From assembly GCA_964386005.1 (NCBI GenBank), contig CAYLSB010000003.1, forward strand, positions 1-64,000: DNA of 64,000 bases, given 5' to 3'. Shown here one piece after another: positions 19,097-27,659 of this stretch. Numbering within the stretch: the stretch's first letter is position 1; each line of letters opens with the position of its first letter. Under the pieces are notes generated by a model. It saw only the letters and a program-made list of their open reading frames with translations, made no database searches and had not been told where the DNA came from. The translations under genes and the position numbers were made by a program. This DNA comes from FEN-1350 sp964386005 (GTDB lineage: Bacteria; Planctomycetota; Phycisphaerae; Sedimentisphaerales; Anaerohalosphaeraceae).

Positions 19097-19139
19097 ATCC
19101 ATTCGTCAAATTTGTTCATCGTAGCCTATGGAGAATAGT

Positions 19140-19877
19140 ATGTCAGACAAGCGTCTTGCCATTGTTACAGGAGCTGCCCGGGGTATCGGACGGGCGATTG
19201 TTCTTGCCTTACTCAAACAGGGACGGACGGTCGCCGGTTTGGATCTGAACGCCGAGCAGCTCAAACAACTGGAATCCGTGGCCAAAGAGGCCGGCTATTC
19301 CGTGGTTACCCGGTGTCTGGATATTACCAACGACGCCCTGTTAGCACAAACGCTGGAAGGTCTGGCGGAGGAATTCGGCGGAATCGGAATTCTGGTCAAC
19401 AACGCCGGAATCACCCGCGACAAACTGATGATGCAAATGGATGCCGAGGATTTCGACATACTGATGTCGGTCAACCTTCGCGCGGCGTTTATGGCCACCA
19501 AGATCGCCCTGCGATCCATGGTCCGCAACAAATTCGGTCGGATCGTCAGCATCAGCTCCGTCGCCGGCGTCATGGGACAAGCCGGTTCAGCCAACTATGC
19601 CGCCAGTAAAGCCGGCCTGATCGGTATGTCCAAATCCATCGCGCGCGAAGTGGGCAAAAAAAACATCACCGCCAATTGCATCGCTCCCGGCTTCATTCAG
19701 ACGGATATGACCGATATCCTTCCTCAGCCGGTCAAGGATGCCGCCTTGAATGTCATTCCCGTGAAGCGTCTCGGGACAGTCGAAGATGTCGCCCGCGCGG
19801 TTGCCTTCCTTGCCGACGAGGAATCGGGGTATATTACCGGCCAGGTTCTCTGTGTTGACGGGGGCATGGCGATGTAA
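19140..19877 (+). CDS. fabG: 3-oxoacyl-ACP reductase
   Basis: A 245-residue NADPH-dependent short-chain reductase with GAARGIGRA (cofactor loop), NNAGITRD, SISSVAGVMG, and the catalytic Y-x3-K as YAASK. The C-terminus GQVLCVDGGMAM is the standard FabG ending. The ATG at 19140 has GGAG seven bases upstream; a start four codons earlier would have none. It lies in the fab operon, with a promoter for acpP just downstream. Confidence 0.95.
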   Translation: MSDKRLAIVTGAARGIGRAIVLALLKQGRTVAGLDLNAEQLKQLESVAKEAGYSVVTRCLDITNDALLAQTLEGLAEEFGGIGILVNNAGITRDKLMMQMDAEDFDILMSVNLRAAFMATKIALRSMVRNKFGRIVSISSVAGVMGQAGSANYAASKAGLIGMSKSIAREVGKKNITANCIAPGFIQTDMTDILPQPVKDAALNVIPVKRLGTVEDVARAVAFLADEESGYITGQVLCVDGGMAM

Positions 19878-19913
19878 CGATCCTGAGACGGAAAAGAAAA
19901 TTGAAAAAATTGA

Positions 19914-19942
19914 TTGAAAAACCCGTTTTGCATGGGTATAGT
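19914..19942 (+). promoter_or_regulatory. Internal promoter for acpP-fabF
   Basis: -35 TTGAAA (19914-19919), a 17-base spacer and -10 TATAGT (19937-19942), in the 170-base gap after fabG. It would let the abundant carrier protein be expressed above the rest of the operon. Confidence 0.65.
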
Positions 19943-20047
19943 ACCGCCGAACGTTTTGCCGTCCTCGTTGAGTCCAGCGGGGAATGGCTGTCGAAATGGA
20001 TTGAAAACAAGCAATGTCAATAAGGATTTGAATTGGAGGTTTCCAAC

Positions 20048-20320
20048 GTGAGTGATATTGATGTCGGTGTCATTGAAGCCAAGGTGATCGAAATTGTCAG
20101 CGAACAAATGGGCGTTGATAAGTCGGAAATCACCCGGGATACCTCGTTTATTAACGACCTGAATGCCGATTCTCTCGATACCGTCGAACTGGTTATGGAA
20201 TTCGAGGATGAGTTCGATATGAGCATTCCCGACGAAGAAGCGGAAAAGATCCAGACAGTCGGCGCCGCGATCGACTACATCGTCAATATGCTCAAGAATA
20301 AAAAAGACAAGGAATCCTGA
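20048..20320 (+). CDS. acpP: Acyl carrier protein
   Basis: A 90-residue acidic four-helix protein with the phosphopantetheine site S42 in NADSLDTVELVM. I prefer the GTG start because GGAGG stands eight bases before it; the ATG fifteen bases upstream overlaps that site. It is the carrier for the primary fatty acid pathway, directly before fabF, and behind its own promoter. Confidence 0.95.
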   Translation: MSDIDVGVIEAKVIEIVSEQMGVDKSEITRDTSFINDLNADSLDTVELVMEFEDEFDMSIPDEEAEKIQTVGAAIDYIVNMLKNKKDKES

Positions 20321-20333
20321 CCTCGGGGACCCT

Positions 20334-21578
20334 ATGAGCAAACGTCGGGTTGTCATTACGGGGATGGGATGTATTACATCATTGGGAGATTCCGCCGAGA
20401 CCCTTTTCCGGTCACTCTGTGCCGGCCAAAGCGGAATCTCCACGATCGAGTCATTTGACACATCGGAGTATCCGGTCACGTTTGGGGGGGAAGTCCGGAA
20501 TTTCGTGGCGGATCAAGTGATCCCCTCGCGGGAAGCCAAACGAATGGACCGTTTTACCCAGATGGCTCTGGCTTCCTCGATCGAGGCGGTCCGGGATAGC
20601 GGTCTGGATTTTGAAAAAGAAGACAAAGGCCGTGTTAGCGTCATCTTTGGTACGGGCATCGGGGGAATTCAGGAAATTGAAGAGCAACATATCCGATTGC
20701 TCAACAAGGGCCCGCGAAAGGTATCTCCCTTTTGCGTTCCCAAACTGATGGGCAACGCCGCCTGCGGGACGATCTCGATTTTCTGGGGCTTGACCGGTCC
20801 CAATATGTGCGTCGTCACCGCTTGTGCTTCGGCCAGCAATGCCATCGGGGAGGCCTATTACAACATCCTGGACGGCCGCAGCGACATTTCGATTACCGGG
20901 GGATCGGAAGCGGCGCTGTCGCCAATCGGCCTGGCTTCCTTCTGCGCGCTCAAGTCGCTCAGTACCCGCAATGACAGTCCGCAAACGGCTTCGCGCCCCT
21001 TTGATATGGACCGGGACGGATTTGTTCTCTCCGAGGGGGCCGGCGCGGTGATCCTCGAAGAATACGAACACGCCAAAAAACGCGGCGCGAAAATCTATTG
21101 CGAATTTCTCGGTTACGCTGCCACCGGAGACGGTCACCATATTACCGCCCCGATACCGGACGGACATGGTGCGGCCGAAGCCATGCGGCTGGCACTGAGA
21201 GAGTCCGGCGTTTCTCCCGAACAAGTGGATTACATCAACGCTCACGGTACCAGCACCGAATTGAACGACATAGCCGAAAGCATAGCGATTCGGACCGTCT
21301 TCGGCGATCACGCTTATCAACTGGCTGTCAGTTCCACCAAGAGCTGCCTCGGTCATTTGCTGGGAGCCAGCGGCGCCGTCGAGTTGATTGCCACCGCCAA
21401 GACTCTTTCCGAAGGGATAATCCCTCCCACCATCAATCTGGACAACATCGATCCGCAGTGCGATCCTCAAATGGATTATGTTCCCAAAACCGCCCGGCAG
21501 GCGGCGGTTCGTGTTGCCATCAGCAACTCACTGGGTTTTGGGGGACACAATTCCTGTCTGGTGTGCGGGGCCATCTAA
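20334..21578 (+). CDS. fabF: Beta-ketoacyl-ACP synthase II
   Basis: A 414-residue elongating condensing enzyme with the full Cys-His-His triad: C164 in VTACASAS, H304 in NAHGTST and H341 in CLGHLLGASG. The length is normal. It starts 13 bases after acpP and ends the primary operon. FabZ and enoyl-reductase genes are not in this operon; FabZ-like proteins occur at 57-59 kb. Confidence 0.95.
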   Translation: MSKRRVVITGMGCITSLGDSAETLFRSLCAGQSGISTIESFDTSEYPVTFGGEVRNFVADQVIPSREAKRMDRFTQMALASSIEAVRDSGLDFEKEDKGRVSVIFGTGIGGIQEIEEQHIRLLNKGPRKVSPFCVPKLMGNAACGTISIFWGLTGPNMCVVTACASASNAIGEAYYNILDGRSDISITGGSEAALSPIGLASFCALKSLSTRNDSPQTASRPFDMDRDGFVLSEGAGAVILEEYEHAKKRGAKIYCEFLGYAATGDGHHITAPIPDGHGAAEAMRLALRESGVSPEQVDYINAHGTSTELNDIAESIAIRTVFGDHAYQLAVSSTKSCLGHLLGASGAVELIATAKTLSEGIIPPTINLDNIDPQCDPQMDYVPKTARQAAVRVAISNSLGFGGHNSCLVCGAI

Positions 21579-21631
21579 CGGTTCGACGGCTCACCAGGGG
21601 CTTGTGACACCTCGTGGATCCTCGGCCGTCT

Positions 21632-23410
21632 TCATGGAAAAAGCAACGCGTCGGCAAAGAGGGTCTGAAACAAGGGCTGGTTGGCCATTTCAACGTATTC
21701 AATTTGTCGGGCCAACTTCGATGCGACATCTTGTTGACGCATATTGATCAGAGCCATGTGAGCTCCTGCGGACGCCGCATTTCCGACAAAATGAATCTTC
21801 TCCGGTCGAACGTTCGGCAATAATCCAATCCGTAACGCGCTCTCCCGACGGATATAGTTTCCAAAGGCGCCGGCCAGAAGGACCTGATCGATTTGATCAT
21901 CCTCCATTCCCGCTTGAATCTGCAACAAACGGATTCCCGCCCGGATGGCGGCTTTGGCCAGTTGCATTTCCCGAACATCTTTTTGAGTAAGAACCACGGC
22001 GGGCGTGGTCCCATCGCCTTGCCAGGCAAGAACAAATCCCGTCTGTCCGTTCCGATGAATCCATCGTCGGGCAATCGGTTCGGGAAGAGCGTTCAGTCCA
22101 TCAGTTTTATCAACAAAACGGCCTGTGATATCCAGAAACCGCCGATCCAACAAAACGGCAACGGCATCGATCAAGCCGCTGCCGCAAATACTGCGGGCCG
22201 CTCCTCCGCCGATCACATCGATATCGATATCGCCCTCGCCGATGAAGACCGCTTCGATGGCGCCGTCCATCGCGCGACTCCCCTGGGAAATGCGCGCCCC
22301 CTCGAGCGCAGGTCCCGCGGCACAACTGCAGGCGAACAATTTTTCGCGGGTACCGATCAAGACCTCACCATTGGTTCCTATATCCACCGCCAATGTCTTT
22401 TTTAGTTGCTGATCCATTCCGACCGCCAAGGCAACCGCCAGGGTATCCGATCCGACAAATCCGGCCAGATTCTCCAGCGTATGGATCCGTCCGGTCCGAT
22501 GAATCGTGATTCCGAGTTCGTCGGCGGGTCGTTCCTGAGCCGCGCAGGAATAGGCCCGATACGGCGCCTGCCCCAATTGATGAACCGGAAGCCCCATCAG
22601 GAGATGGGACATGGTAGTATTGCCGACCGCGAGGATTTCAACAAGGTCGGTCCGCTGAATTCCCGCGGAGTCGCATACCTGCCCGCACAGATCGTCGATG
22701 CAATTCGCGATGGACTTCTGTAGCTGAATGTTTCCATCGGGACGGTCCGCATAGTGGATACGACTGATGACATCATCACCAAACCGGATTTGCGGATTGG
22801 TTGACGCGGCCGTGGCTTCCACATGACCGGTCCATAAATTCACCAGCTTGGCCACCACCGTGGTTGTTCCCACATCCACAGCCATCCCATATAACCGTTC
22901 GCTGGTGTCTCCGGATTCCAAATCGATCACCTCCCATCGATTCGGTTCGTCATCGACTCCGCATGAGATACGCCGGCAAAGTGCCGTTATTCCGGATTCT
23001 TTTTCAACTCCATGAAACAGGGCCCATGTGCTTTCGGCCATATCCGCCCTGCCGGAGAACGCGTCGATAACGTCGGCGGAAGAAGTCACCGGAGGGTGTA
23101 TGAATCGTTTGGATATCCTTGGAATCGCTTCCACATCCCGGCCGGATCCTTCCGAGACAATCCGCTGCCGGGAAAACCGGCTCGGATCGGGCACATACAC
23201 CCGCAGGTCGCGAAACACAGGATATTGACACGCTAAAACCTTTTCCTCGTCCTCATCAAGGTGAACCATGCATTTTTCGCATGTCCCCTGTCCGCCACAT
23301 ACCGTGTTCAGAATAATTCCCGCCTGTTGGGCGGCTTCAAGAATCATCGCCCCGGAACGAACGCGAACCGTTTTACCCTCCGGTTGAAATAGAACCGTAA
23401 AGTGTTTCAT
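21632..23410 (-). CDS. RACo/RamA-like [2Fe-2S] ASKHA protein (corrinoid protein activator family)
   Basis: A 592-residue protein. The N-terminal 80 residues are a ferredoxin-like domain with C38, C44, C47 and C61 in the plant-type spacing C-x5-C-x2-C-x13-C. From about residue 170 onward is an ASKHA ATPase domain: GMAVDVGTTTVVAKL, AVGNTTMSHL, LAVDIGTNGEVLIG and a late LAGAFGNYI. This is the layout of ATP-dependent reductive activators of corrinoid proteins (RACo, RamA; DUF4445 family). Such proteins re-reduce Co(II) in methyl-transfer corrinoid proteins. No methyltransferase, corrinoid or CO dehydrogenase gene is adjacent, so its partner is not known. It converges on fabF. Confidence 0.8.
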   Translation of the reverse strand: MKHFTVLFQPEGKTVRVRSGAMILEAAQQAGIILNTVCGGQGTCEKCMVHLDEDEEKVLACQYPVFRDLRVYVPDPSRFSRQRIVSEGSGRDVEAIPRISKRFIHPPVTSSADVIDAFSGRADMAESTWALFHGVEKESGITALCRRISCGVDDEPNRWEVIDLESGDTSERLYGMAVDVGTTTVVAKLVNLWTGHVEATAASTNPQIRFGDDVISRIHYADRPDGNIQLQKSIANCIDDLCGQVCDSAGIQRTDLVEILAVGNTTMSHLLMGLPVHQLGQAPYRAYSCAAQERPADELGITIHRTGRIHTLENLAGFVGSDTLAVALAVGMDQQLKKTLAVDIGTNGEVLIGTREKLFACSCAAGPALEGARISQGSRAMDGAIEAVFIGEGDIDIDVIGGGAARSICGSGLIDAVAVLLDRRFLDITGRFVDKTDGLNALPEPIARRWIHRNGQTGFVLAWQGDGTTPAVVLTQKDVREMQLAKAAIRAGIRLLQIQAGMEDDQIDQVLLAGAFGNYIRRESALRIGLLPNVRPEKIHFVGNAASAGAHMALINMRQQDVASKLARQIEYVEMANQPLFQTLFADALLFP

Positions 23411-23521
23411 AGCCCTTCCCGGCTTCCCCGCCGCTCAAGAAAAATGCAGACAAAATACACCCCCCGAAGCGATCTCGGAGGATCGTCTATTCTGTCTGCA
23501 CTATCAATCCGTCAACGTCAG

Positions 23522-23548
23522 AAGATCAGCCGTTTATCCGCTGATCTT
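23522..23548 (-). repeat. Stem-loop at the end of the 27-residue peptide gene
   Basis: Perfect 9-bp arms AAGATCAGC and GCTGATCTT around a nine-base loop that contains the stop codon. No T-run follows, so it is either a processing or stability element or a weak terminator. Confidence 0.5.
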
Positions 23549-23617
23549 ATGGCGGATTTTCCATTTTCTCCTGCGTTTCTTGCTACCAATCTTGCGTCTT
23601 CGTCTCGGTTTGGCCAT
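23534..23617 (-). CDS. 27-residue, extremely basic peptide
   Basis: An 84-base gene encoding MAKPRRRRKIGSKKRRRKW followed by eight more mostly basic residues. More than half of the residues are Arg or Lys and none is acidic. It has a very good ribosome site (GGAGG five bases before ATG), a promoter with a perfect TATAAT at 23673-23678, and a stem-loop over its stop. These signals, more than length, support a real gene. Composition resembles tiny ribosomal proteins and the AURKAIP1/COX24-type ribosomal peptides, but I cannot assign a family. It lies upstream of, and in the same direction as, the RACo-like gene. Confidence 0.6.
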   Translation of the reverse strand: MAKPRRRRKIGSKKRRRKWKIRHKISG

Positions 23618-23672
23618 TCAGACCTCCACATGCACATTGAACAATTCACTTTGCTAATCCATTCTATATGGT

Positions 23673-23700
23673 ATTATATTGGTTTTACTTACAATTGCAA
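23673..23700 (-). promoter_or_regulatory. Sigma-70-like promoter for the basic peptide gene
   Basis: On the minus strand, -35 TTGCAA (23695-23700), a 16-base spacer and a perfect -10 TATAAT (23673-23678). It gives a leader of about 50 bases. Confidence 0.65.
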
Positions 23701-23738
23701 GAAAGATACGGAATTTTATCTCTAATCGGAGCAGGAAC

Positions 23739-24035
23739 ATGATCCAATGTAAAGATTGTGAAATGTTCGAGGCCAATCCGGACGGACGAAGGTCTTTCCG
23801 ATGCGATCCCTTTTCATCCATCAAAGAACCGGAATGCCTGATCAAATGGCAATTGCTTCGAATCGAAACTCTCATTGCCACATTCCGATCCATGTCGGCC
23901 TGGCAAGAGAAACTTGCCCCGGTCCAGGACAAGATACTCAAATATGTCAAACGCGAACTTCAGGATCTGGATGAGACGGAACGGTGGAAAGTGGATGAAG
24001 AGGACGACACGGATGATCCTGATCGCCTGACCTGA
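23739..24035 (+). CDS. Small Cys-motif protein, Planctomycetes-conserved type
   Basis: A 98-residue protein starting MIQCKDCEMFE, with AGGA before the ATG. Four cysteines are placed C4-x2-C7, then one in FRCDPF and one in EPECLIKW, a likely zinc site in the first 40 residues. The rest is helical and ends in a very acidic tail. I have the impression that a similar protein (CxxC, FRCDPF, CLxKWQL) recurs in Phycisphaerae, but I cannot name a family or function. It is divergent from the basic peptide gene and is followed after 143 bases by the ECF sigma factor gene. Confidence 0.6.
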   Translation: MIQCKDCEMFEANPDGRRSFRCDPFSSIKEPECLIKWQLLRIETLIATFRSMSAWQEKLAPVQDKILKYVKRELQDLDETERWKVDEEDDTDDPDRLT

Positions 24036-24178
24036 TTCGGGTCCGATATTCCCATGGAATATTCCATACGGATCAGGATCCACATCGAACGCAAAAAGAA
24101 ATTTCGATTTCAATTTTTTTCACGGATGCAATATTTACCTATTCCAAACCCGTTTAAGTTGTTGGAAGGCCGCCGGTT

Positions 24179-24724
24179 ATGGATGCTGACATAACGGACC
24201 GGCTGGTAGCCATTGTGATACGGTGTCAAAATGGCGAGCCCGAGGCCTTTCACGAGCTTGTGGATTTGTTCGCAAGTCGTTGTTATGGCTATTTTTATAG
24301 ACTTACGGGAAATCGGGAAATCAGCAATGATTTATTGAGTGAACTGTATATCCGGCTTGTGGAAAAAATCGAATTATTCAAGGGCGGATCATTTGAAAAA
24401 TGGCTCTTTACCATCGCATCCAATATCTTCCATGACTACCTAAGGACTCAATACCGCCAAAAAAAAATGCTGGAGACCAAGGCCAAAGAAGTGCCGGAAG
24501 AAGACGTTTTGAAAAAAAGCGATCCCGAAATATTCGATAAACTTCAGATATATTTAGGAAAACTTGACGATGATACCTTGGAGGTAATTCTCCAAAGGTT
24601 TTATGGAGATTTGAGTTTCAAGGAATTAGCGGAAATGCGAAAGGAACCCATCGGGACTACGTTATCCAAAGTACATCGAGGCCTGAAAAAGCTTCGTGAA
24701 CTGATGGGAGGCGACCGTGGTTGA
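24179..24724 (+). CDS. RNA polymerase ECF-type sigma factor
   Basis: A 181-residue protein with a sigma region 2 (LLSELYIRLVEKI and FEKWLFTIASNIFHDYLR, the -10 recognition helix) and a region 4 helix-turn-helix (LEVILQRFYGDLSFKELAEM and GTTLSKVHRGLKKLRELM). The short linker is typical of ECF factors. The ribosome site GGAAGG is nine bases upstream. The next gene begins eight bases before its stop and encodes a membrane protein fitting an anti-sigma factor. The cognate promoter was not found. Confidence 0.88.
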   Translation: MDADITDRLVAIVIRCQNGEPEAFHELVDLFASRCYGYFYRLTGNREISNDLLSELYIRLVEKIELFKGGSFEKWLFTIASNIFHDYLRTQYRQKKMLETKAKEVPEEDVLKKSDPEIFDKLQIYLGKLDDDTLEVILQRFYGDLSFKELAEMRKEPIGTTLSKVHRGLKKLRELMGGDRG

Positions 24725-25217
24725 AAAGAACGAACAAGTTCAATATCTGGTTGATATCTACCTTGATTCAGAATCTTCTTCGGACGTGCTTCATGATATG
24801 GAACAAGGCATGTCTTGCCTTCAAGATCACCCCGTCCTTCCTCCGAGTCCGGAGACCATTCAAGCGATCAAGCATCAGATTTGTATCCGACTCAAGAGGA
24901 AAACGAGAGCGATTCCCTCACGGCTTGCCTGGATCCCCGCCATCGCGGCGGTCTTCCTTGTCGGCACTCTGTTATTTCTTTCCTATTGGCCGAAAGAATC
25001 CATCGAGTTCGCGGGGGGAACCATCGAGAATCCCCCCGTATGGACAATCGATTCTGATCCCTTTCTGTCCGACTTGAAAAACGATCTCGAAGAGGTTCTG
25101 GATGAAACGCTCCGCGTGAGTCCCGATCGATATTATTTGGACTCTCCCGGCCCCATCGAGCAAATCGAAAAAGAACTTCAAATGATGGCTTCTACGGAAG
25201 ACTTCTGGAAAGGATGA
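24717..25217 (+). CDS. Probable membrane-bound anti-sigma factor
   Basis: A 166-residue protein with a GTG start after GGAGG, overlapping the sigma factor gene by eight bases. Residues 1-66 are a soluble acidic-then-basic region that could bind the sigma factor. One transmembrane helix spans about 69-89. The 75-residue C-terminal part should face the periplasm. It lacks the H-x3-C-x2-C zinc motif of ZAS anti-sigma factors. The assignment rests on gene position, overlap and topology. Confidence 0.6.
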   Translation: MVEKNEQVQYLVDIYLDSESSSDVLHDMEQGMSCLQDHPVLPPSPETIQAIKHQICIRLKRKTRAIPSRLAWIPAIAAVFLVGTLLFLSYWPKESIEFAGGTIENPPVWTIDSDPFLSDLKNDLEEVLDETLRVSPDRYYLDSPGPIEQIEKELQMMASTEDFWKG

Positions 25218-25221
25218 TCTT

Positions 25222-26097
25222 GTGAACCTCTTTGCCGCCGCATTTCGTTTTTTTTTACCGCTCGCCGTTATCCTTGCCGGAACGGTTACCCTTCCCGTCT
25301 TTGCCGCGGAAACCGTTGATCTCTGGTCGGACGATTCGGAGGAACGTATCGACACCCTTGAACTGACAAAGGAGAAAATCGACCTGATCCTTGAAGCCAT
25401 CGAAAAACAGACTCCCGATCAGGCACGACAACTCCACCAGTGGAGAAAAGAAGATCCATTCCGGTTCGTCGTTGAAATCCGTCGTATCGCATGGGCCCAA
25501 CGTCAACTGCCGCAAAACCGGACGGCGACCCGCACACCCAAAATCCCGGCGACGGAATCTCCAGCCGCTCCCACCGAGTCGGACAATCCCGTTCGTTGGC
25601 GTGAAACGCTCGAACAGCGCATGGAGGAATTTCTTGTTTGGTTTAAAATCCACAATCCGGTGCAGGAAAAGGCCCTCCAAGAGTTGCGAAAAGACGATTA
25701 TGAGGAATTCCTCAATCGGGTGTCTTCCTATCGACGACGGTATGAGCCGATTATGCGAGCGGAGAAGCGCAATCCGGATTTGGCGGATGCCTTACAAAAA
25801 GACATCGAATTGCAGGATATGTGTTCCGACCTTTTGGGGAAAATCGCGGTCGCCAAGGACAAGGATCGAAATGGATTGATCGAACAGCTTCAGAAAACGG
25901 TTGCCGATCAATTTGACGTGATTGTTCGGAAACGCGCGCTGAAATACGATGAGATTGAATCGAAAATAAATCAGATGCAGCAGGAAGTCCGTCAGCAAAA
26001 ACGACAATTGGAGCAACTGGTCGAGAAAAAAGACGCGACCACAAAGGAACGGGTACAGGAACTGTTATCCTCCATCGAGCGGACGAAAAAACCCTAA
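25222..26097 (+). CDS. Exported coiled-coil protein of the ECF locus
   Basis: A 291-residue protein with a signal peptide (residues 1-28, ending FAA) and almost entirely helical, charged sequence. A Pro/Thr-rich linker around residues 95-118 separates two helical parts, and the C-terminal 60 residues form a Gln/Lys-rich coiled coil. It starts five bases after the anti-sigma gene with a GTG. Position and fold suggest a periplasmic sensor acting on the anti-sigma protein, in the way CpxP- or CnrX-like helical proteins do; no sequence motif proves this. Confidence 0.55.
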   Translation: MNLFAAAFRFFLPLAVILAGTVTLPVFAAETVDLWSDDSEERIDTLELTKEKIDLILEAIEKQTPDQARQLHQWRKEDPFRFVVEIRRIAWAQRQLPQNRTATRTPKIPATESPAAPTESDNPVRWRETLEQRMEEFLVWFKIHNPVQEKALQELRKDDYEEFLNRVSSYRRRYEPIMRAEKRNPDLADALQKDIELQDMCSDLLGKIAVAKDKDRNGLIEQLQKTVADQFDVIVRKRALKYDEIESKINQMQQEVRQQKRQLEQLVEKKDATTKERVQELLSSIERTKKP

Positions 26098-26116
26098 CGG
26101 ATTGATTGCTGATTTC

Positions 26117-27064
26117 ATGAAACCCTATGCCATCCAATTTGAACCCATCTTCAAGGAACGGATATGGGGTGGCCAACGACTCCGAACATATTTTGGAAAA
26201 GCCGTTCCAGCCGGAGTTCTCGTCGGCGAAAGCTGGGAGTTGGCCGATCTTCCGAATGACAAGAGCCGAATCCGAAACGGTCCCTTGTCCGGGCTGACGC
26301 TGCATGAAGCGATCCGTATTTATGGCCACCTGTTTGTTCCTACGGAATCTTCCTGGGATCTTTTTCCCTTGTTAGTCAAATTTCTCGATGCGCAGAATAT
26401 TCTGAGCGTTCAGGTTCATCCTGACAAAGCCGCTTGTCTTCGGAGTGGAAAAGGGGACATGAAATCGGAGTGCTGGTATGTCCTGGATGCCCAGCCCGAT
26501 GCTGTAATCTATAAGGGATTGAAATCCGGCGTTACCCGATCCCAATTCGAACAGGCAGTCCGGAACGAAACGGTAACCGAGGTTCTTCAACGATTCGTTG
26601 TTCATCCAGGAGAATGTCATTACATCCCCGCCGGGACCTGTCATGCCATTGGCGCGGGGCTCTTCCTCGCCGAGATCCAAACACCATCTGATACAACATA
26701 TCGCGTTTTTGATTGGAATCGTCGGGACGAACAGGGCAAGTGTCGCCCTGTCCATATCGAGGATGCATTGAATAGCATCCGCTTTGACCAGCTTCCCGAC
26801 GAGCTGACGGTTCGGTCTGAGGGGGTTCTTGTTGACTGCGACCACTTTCGTGTCGAAAAACAGATTGGTCGTCAATCCGACTCGACTCCTATTCAATCCG
26901 GCCGGCTTGAGGTGTTGATTATTGTATCCGGAACAGGTTTAATCGACAGCACCCATCATTTCACGACACCTTTCCATCCCGGCGATACAATCCTTATTCC
27001 TTTAACCTTTATCGGATCGATTCATTTCGAAAGCGATTGCGTCTATCTTTCTGTCTCTCTTTAG
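26117..27064 (+). CDS. manA: Class I mannose-6-phosphate isomerase
   Basis: A 315-residue cupin enzyme converting mannose-6-phosphate and fructose-6-phosphate. It shows FKERIWGGQRL, ESWELAD, the metal ligands in LSVQVHPDK and the catalytic-site IPAGTCHAI, then QTPSDTTYRVFDWNR. The length matches the short type of Bacillus ManA. The first ATG is chosen for its fit with the family N-terminus; a TTG five codons earlier is possible, and neither has a clear ribosome site. The enzyme feeds mannose into glycolysis or provides mannose units for glycans. Confidence 0.9.
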   Translation: MKPYAIQFEPIFKERIWGGQRLRTYFGKAVPAGVLVGESWELADLPNDKSRIRNGPLSGLTLHEAIRIYGHLFVPTESSWDLFPLLVKFLDAQNILSVQVHPDKAACLRSGKGDMKSECWYVLDAQPDAVIYKGLKSGVTRSQFEQAVRNETVTEVLQRFVVHPGECHYIPAGTCHAIGAGLFLAEIQTPSDTTYRVFDWNRRDEQGKCRPVHIEDALNSIRFDQLPDELTVRSEGVLVDCDHFRVEKQIGRQSDSTPIQSGRLEVLIIVSGTGLIDSTHHFTTPFHPGDTILIPLTFIGSIHFESDCVYLSVSL

Positions 27065-27245
27065 AAACGATCTTATCCGATTGGGTTTCTAACCCAGGAT
27101 CGGTGAATTCTCATCAAAATGCCATCTCCGATTCTTGCTCAACGATCTATCAAGCCGATATAGGTAAATGTCTTGTTTGTCATATTTTCATAACTCTTTT
27201 TAAAATAATTATTTATGTTTCAGACTCCTTGGACAACCTGATTCG

Positions 27246-27641
27246 ATGAAACAATACGGCATATCCCGTTTCAAACGAATTCAAAGCCCTCCTCGATTCA
27301 TGGGACGCATACGCTATAACTACAGCATTTCCAACGACTTGCTTCGATTCTGTGCTTCAGATACCCATAGGCCTCATTTCCGCCTGGCCGTAGCCGTGAG
27401 TAAATCCTGCGGAAACGCCGTCGTTCGCAATCGACTTAAACGATTTGCCAGAGAGACTTTACGACAAATCCAACATAATCTTCAATCCCATCTTGACTAT
27501 TTGTTAATCTTCACGCCTTCCAGGTCGAAATCACAATGTAAATCAATGCTCTATAAAAACTTACGTAGTAAAGATATCCAAGAAATGATTCTCGGTTTGT
27601 TGCCTCATCTGCATAGGAAAGTATCGAGGTCAAATCCCTGA
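27246..27641 (+). CDS. rnpA: Ribonuclease P protein component
   Basis: A 131-residue basic protein. The core SKSCGNAVVRNRLKRFARE carries the RNR signature of RnpA that contacts the RNase P RNA, and the preceding FRLAVAVS and following DYLLIF strands fit the fold. It helps mature tRNA 5' ends. The usual neighbours rpmH (upstream) and yidD or yidC (downstream) are missing. An imperfect hairpin (27077-27103) lies in the 180-base gap after manA. No clear ribosome site is visible. Confidence 0.88.
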   Translation: MKQYGISRFKRIQSPPRFMGRIRYNYSISNDLLRFCASDTHRPHFRLAVAVSKSCGNAVVRNRLKRFARETLRQIQHNLQSHLDYLLIFTPSRSKSQCKSMLYKNLRSKDIQEMILGLLPHLHRKVSRSNP

Positions 27642-27659
27642 ATCTTAGATTTCAATTGT

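Noticed and set aside
20451..21470. 339-codon frame antisense to fabF
   Set aside because: It is the complement of a gene with an intact catalytic triad.
27077..27103. Hairpin after manA as a terminator
   Set aside because: The stem is interrupted and no T-run follows.
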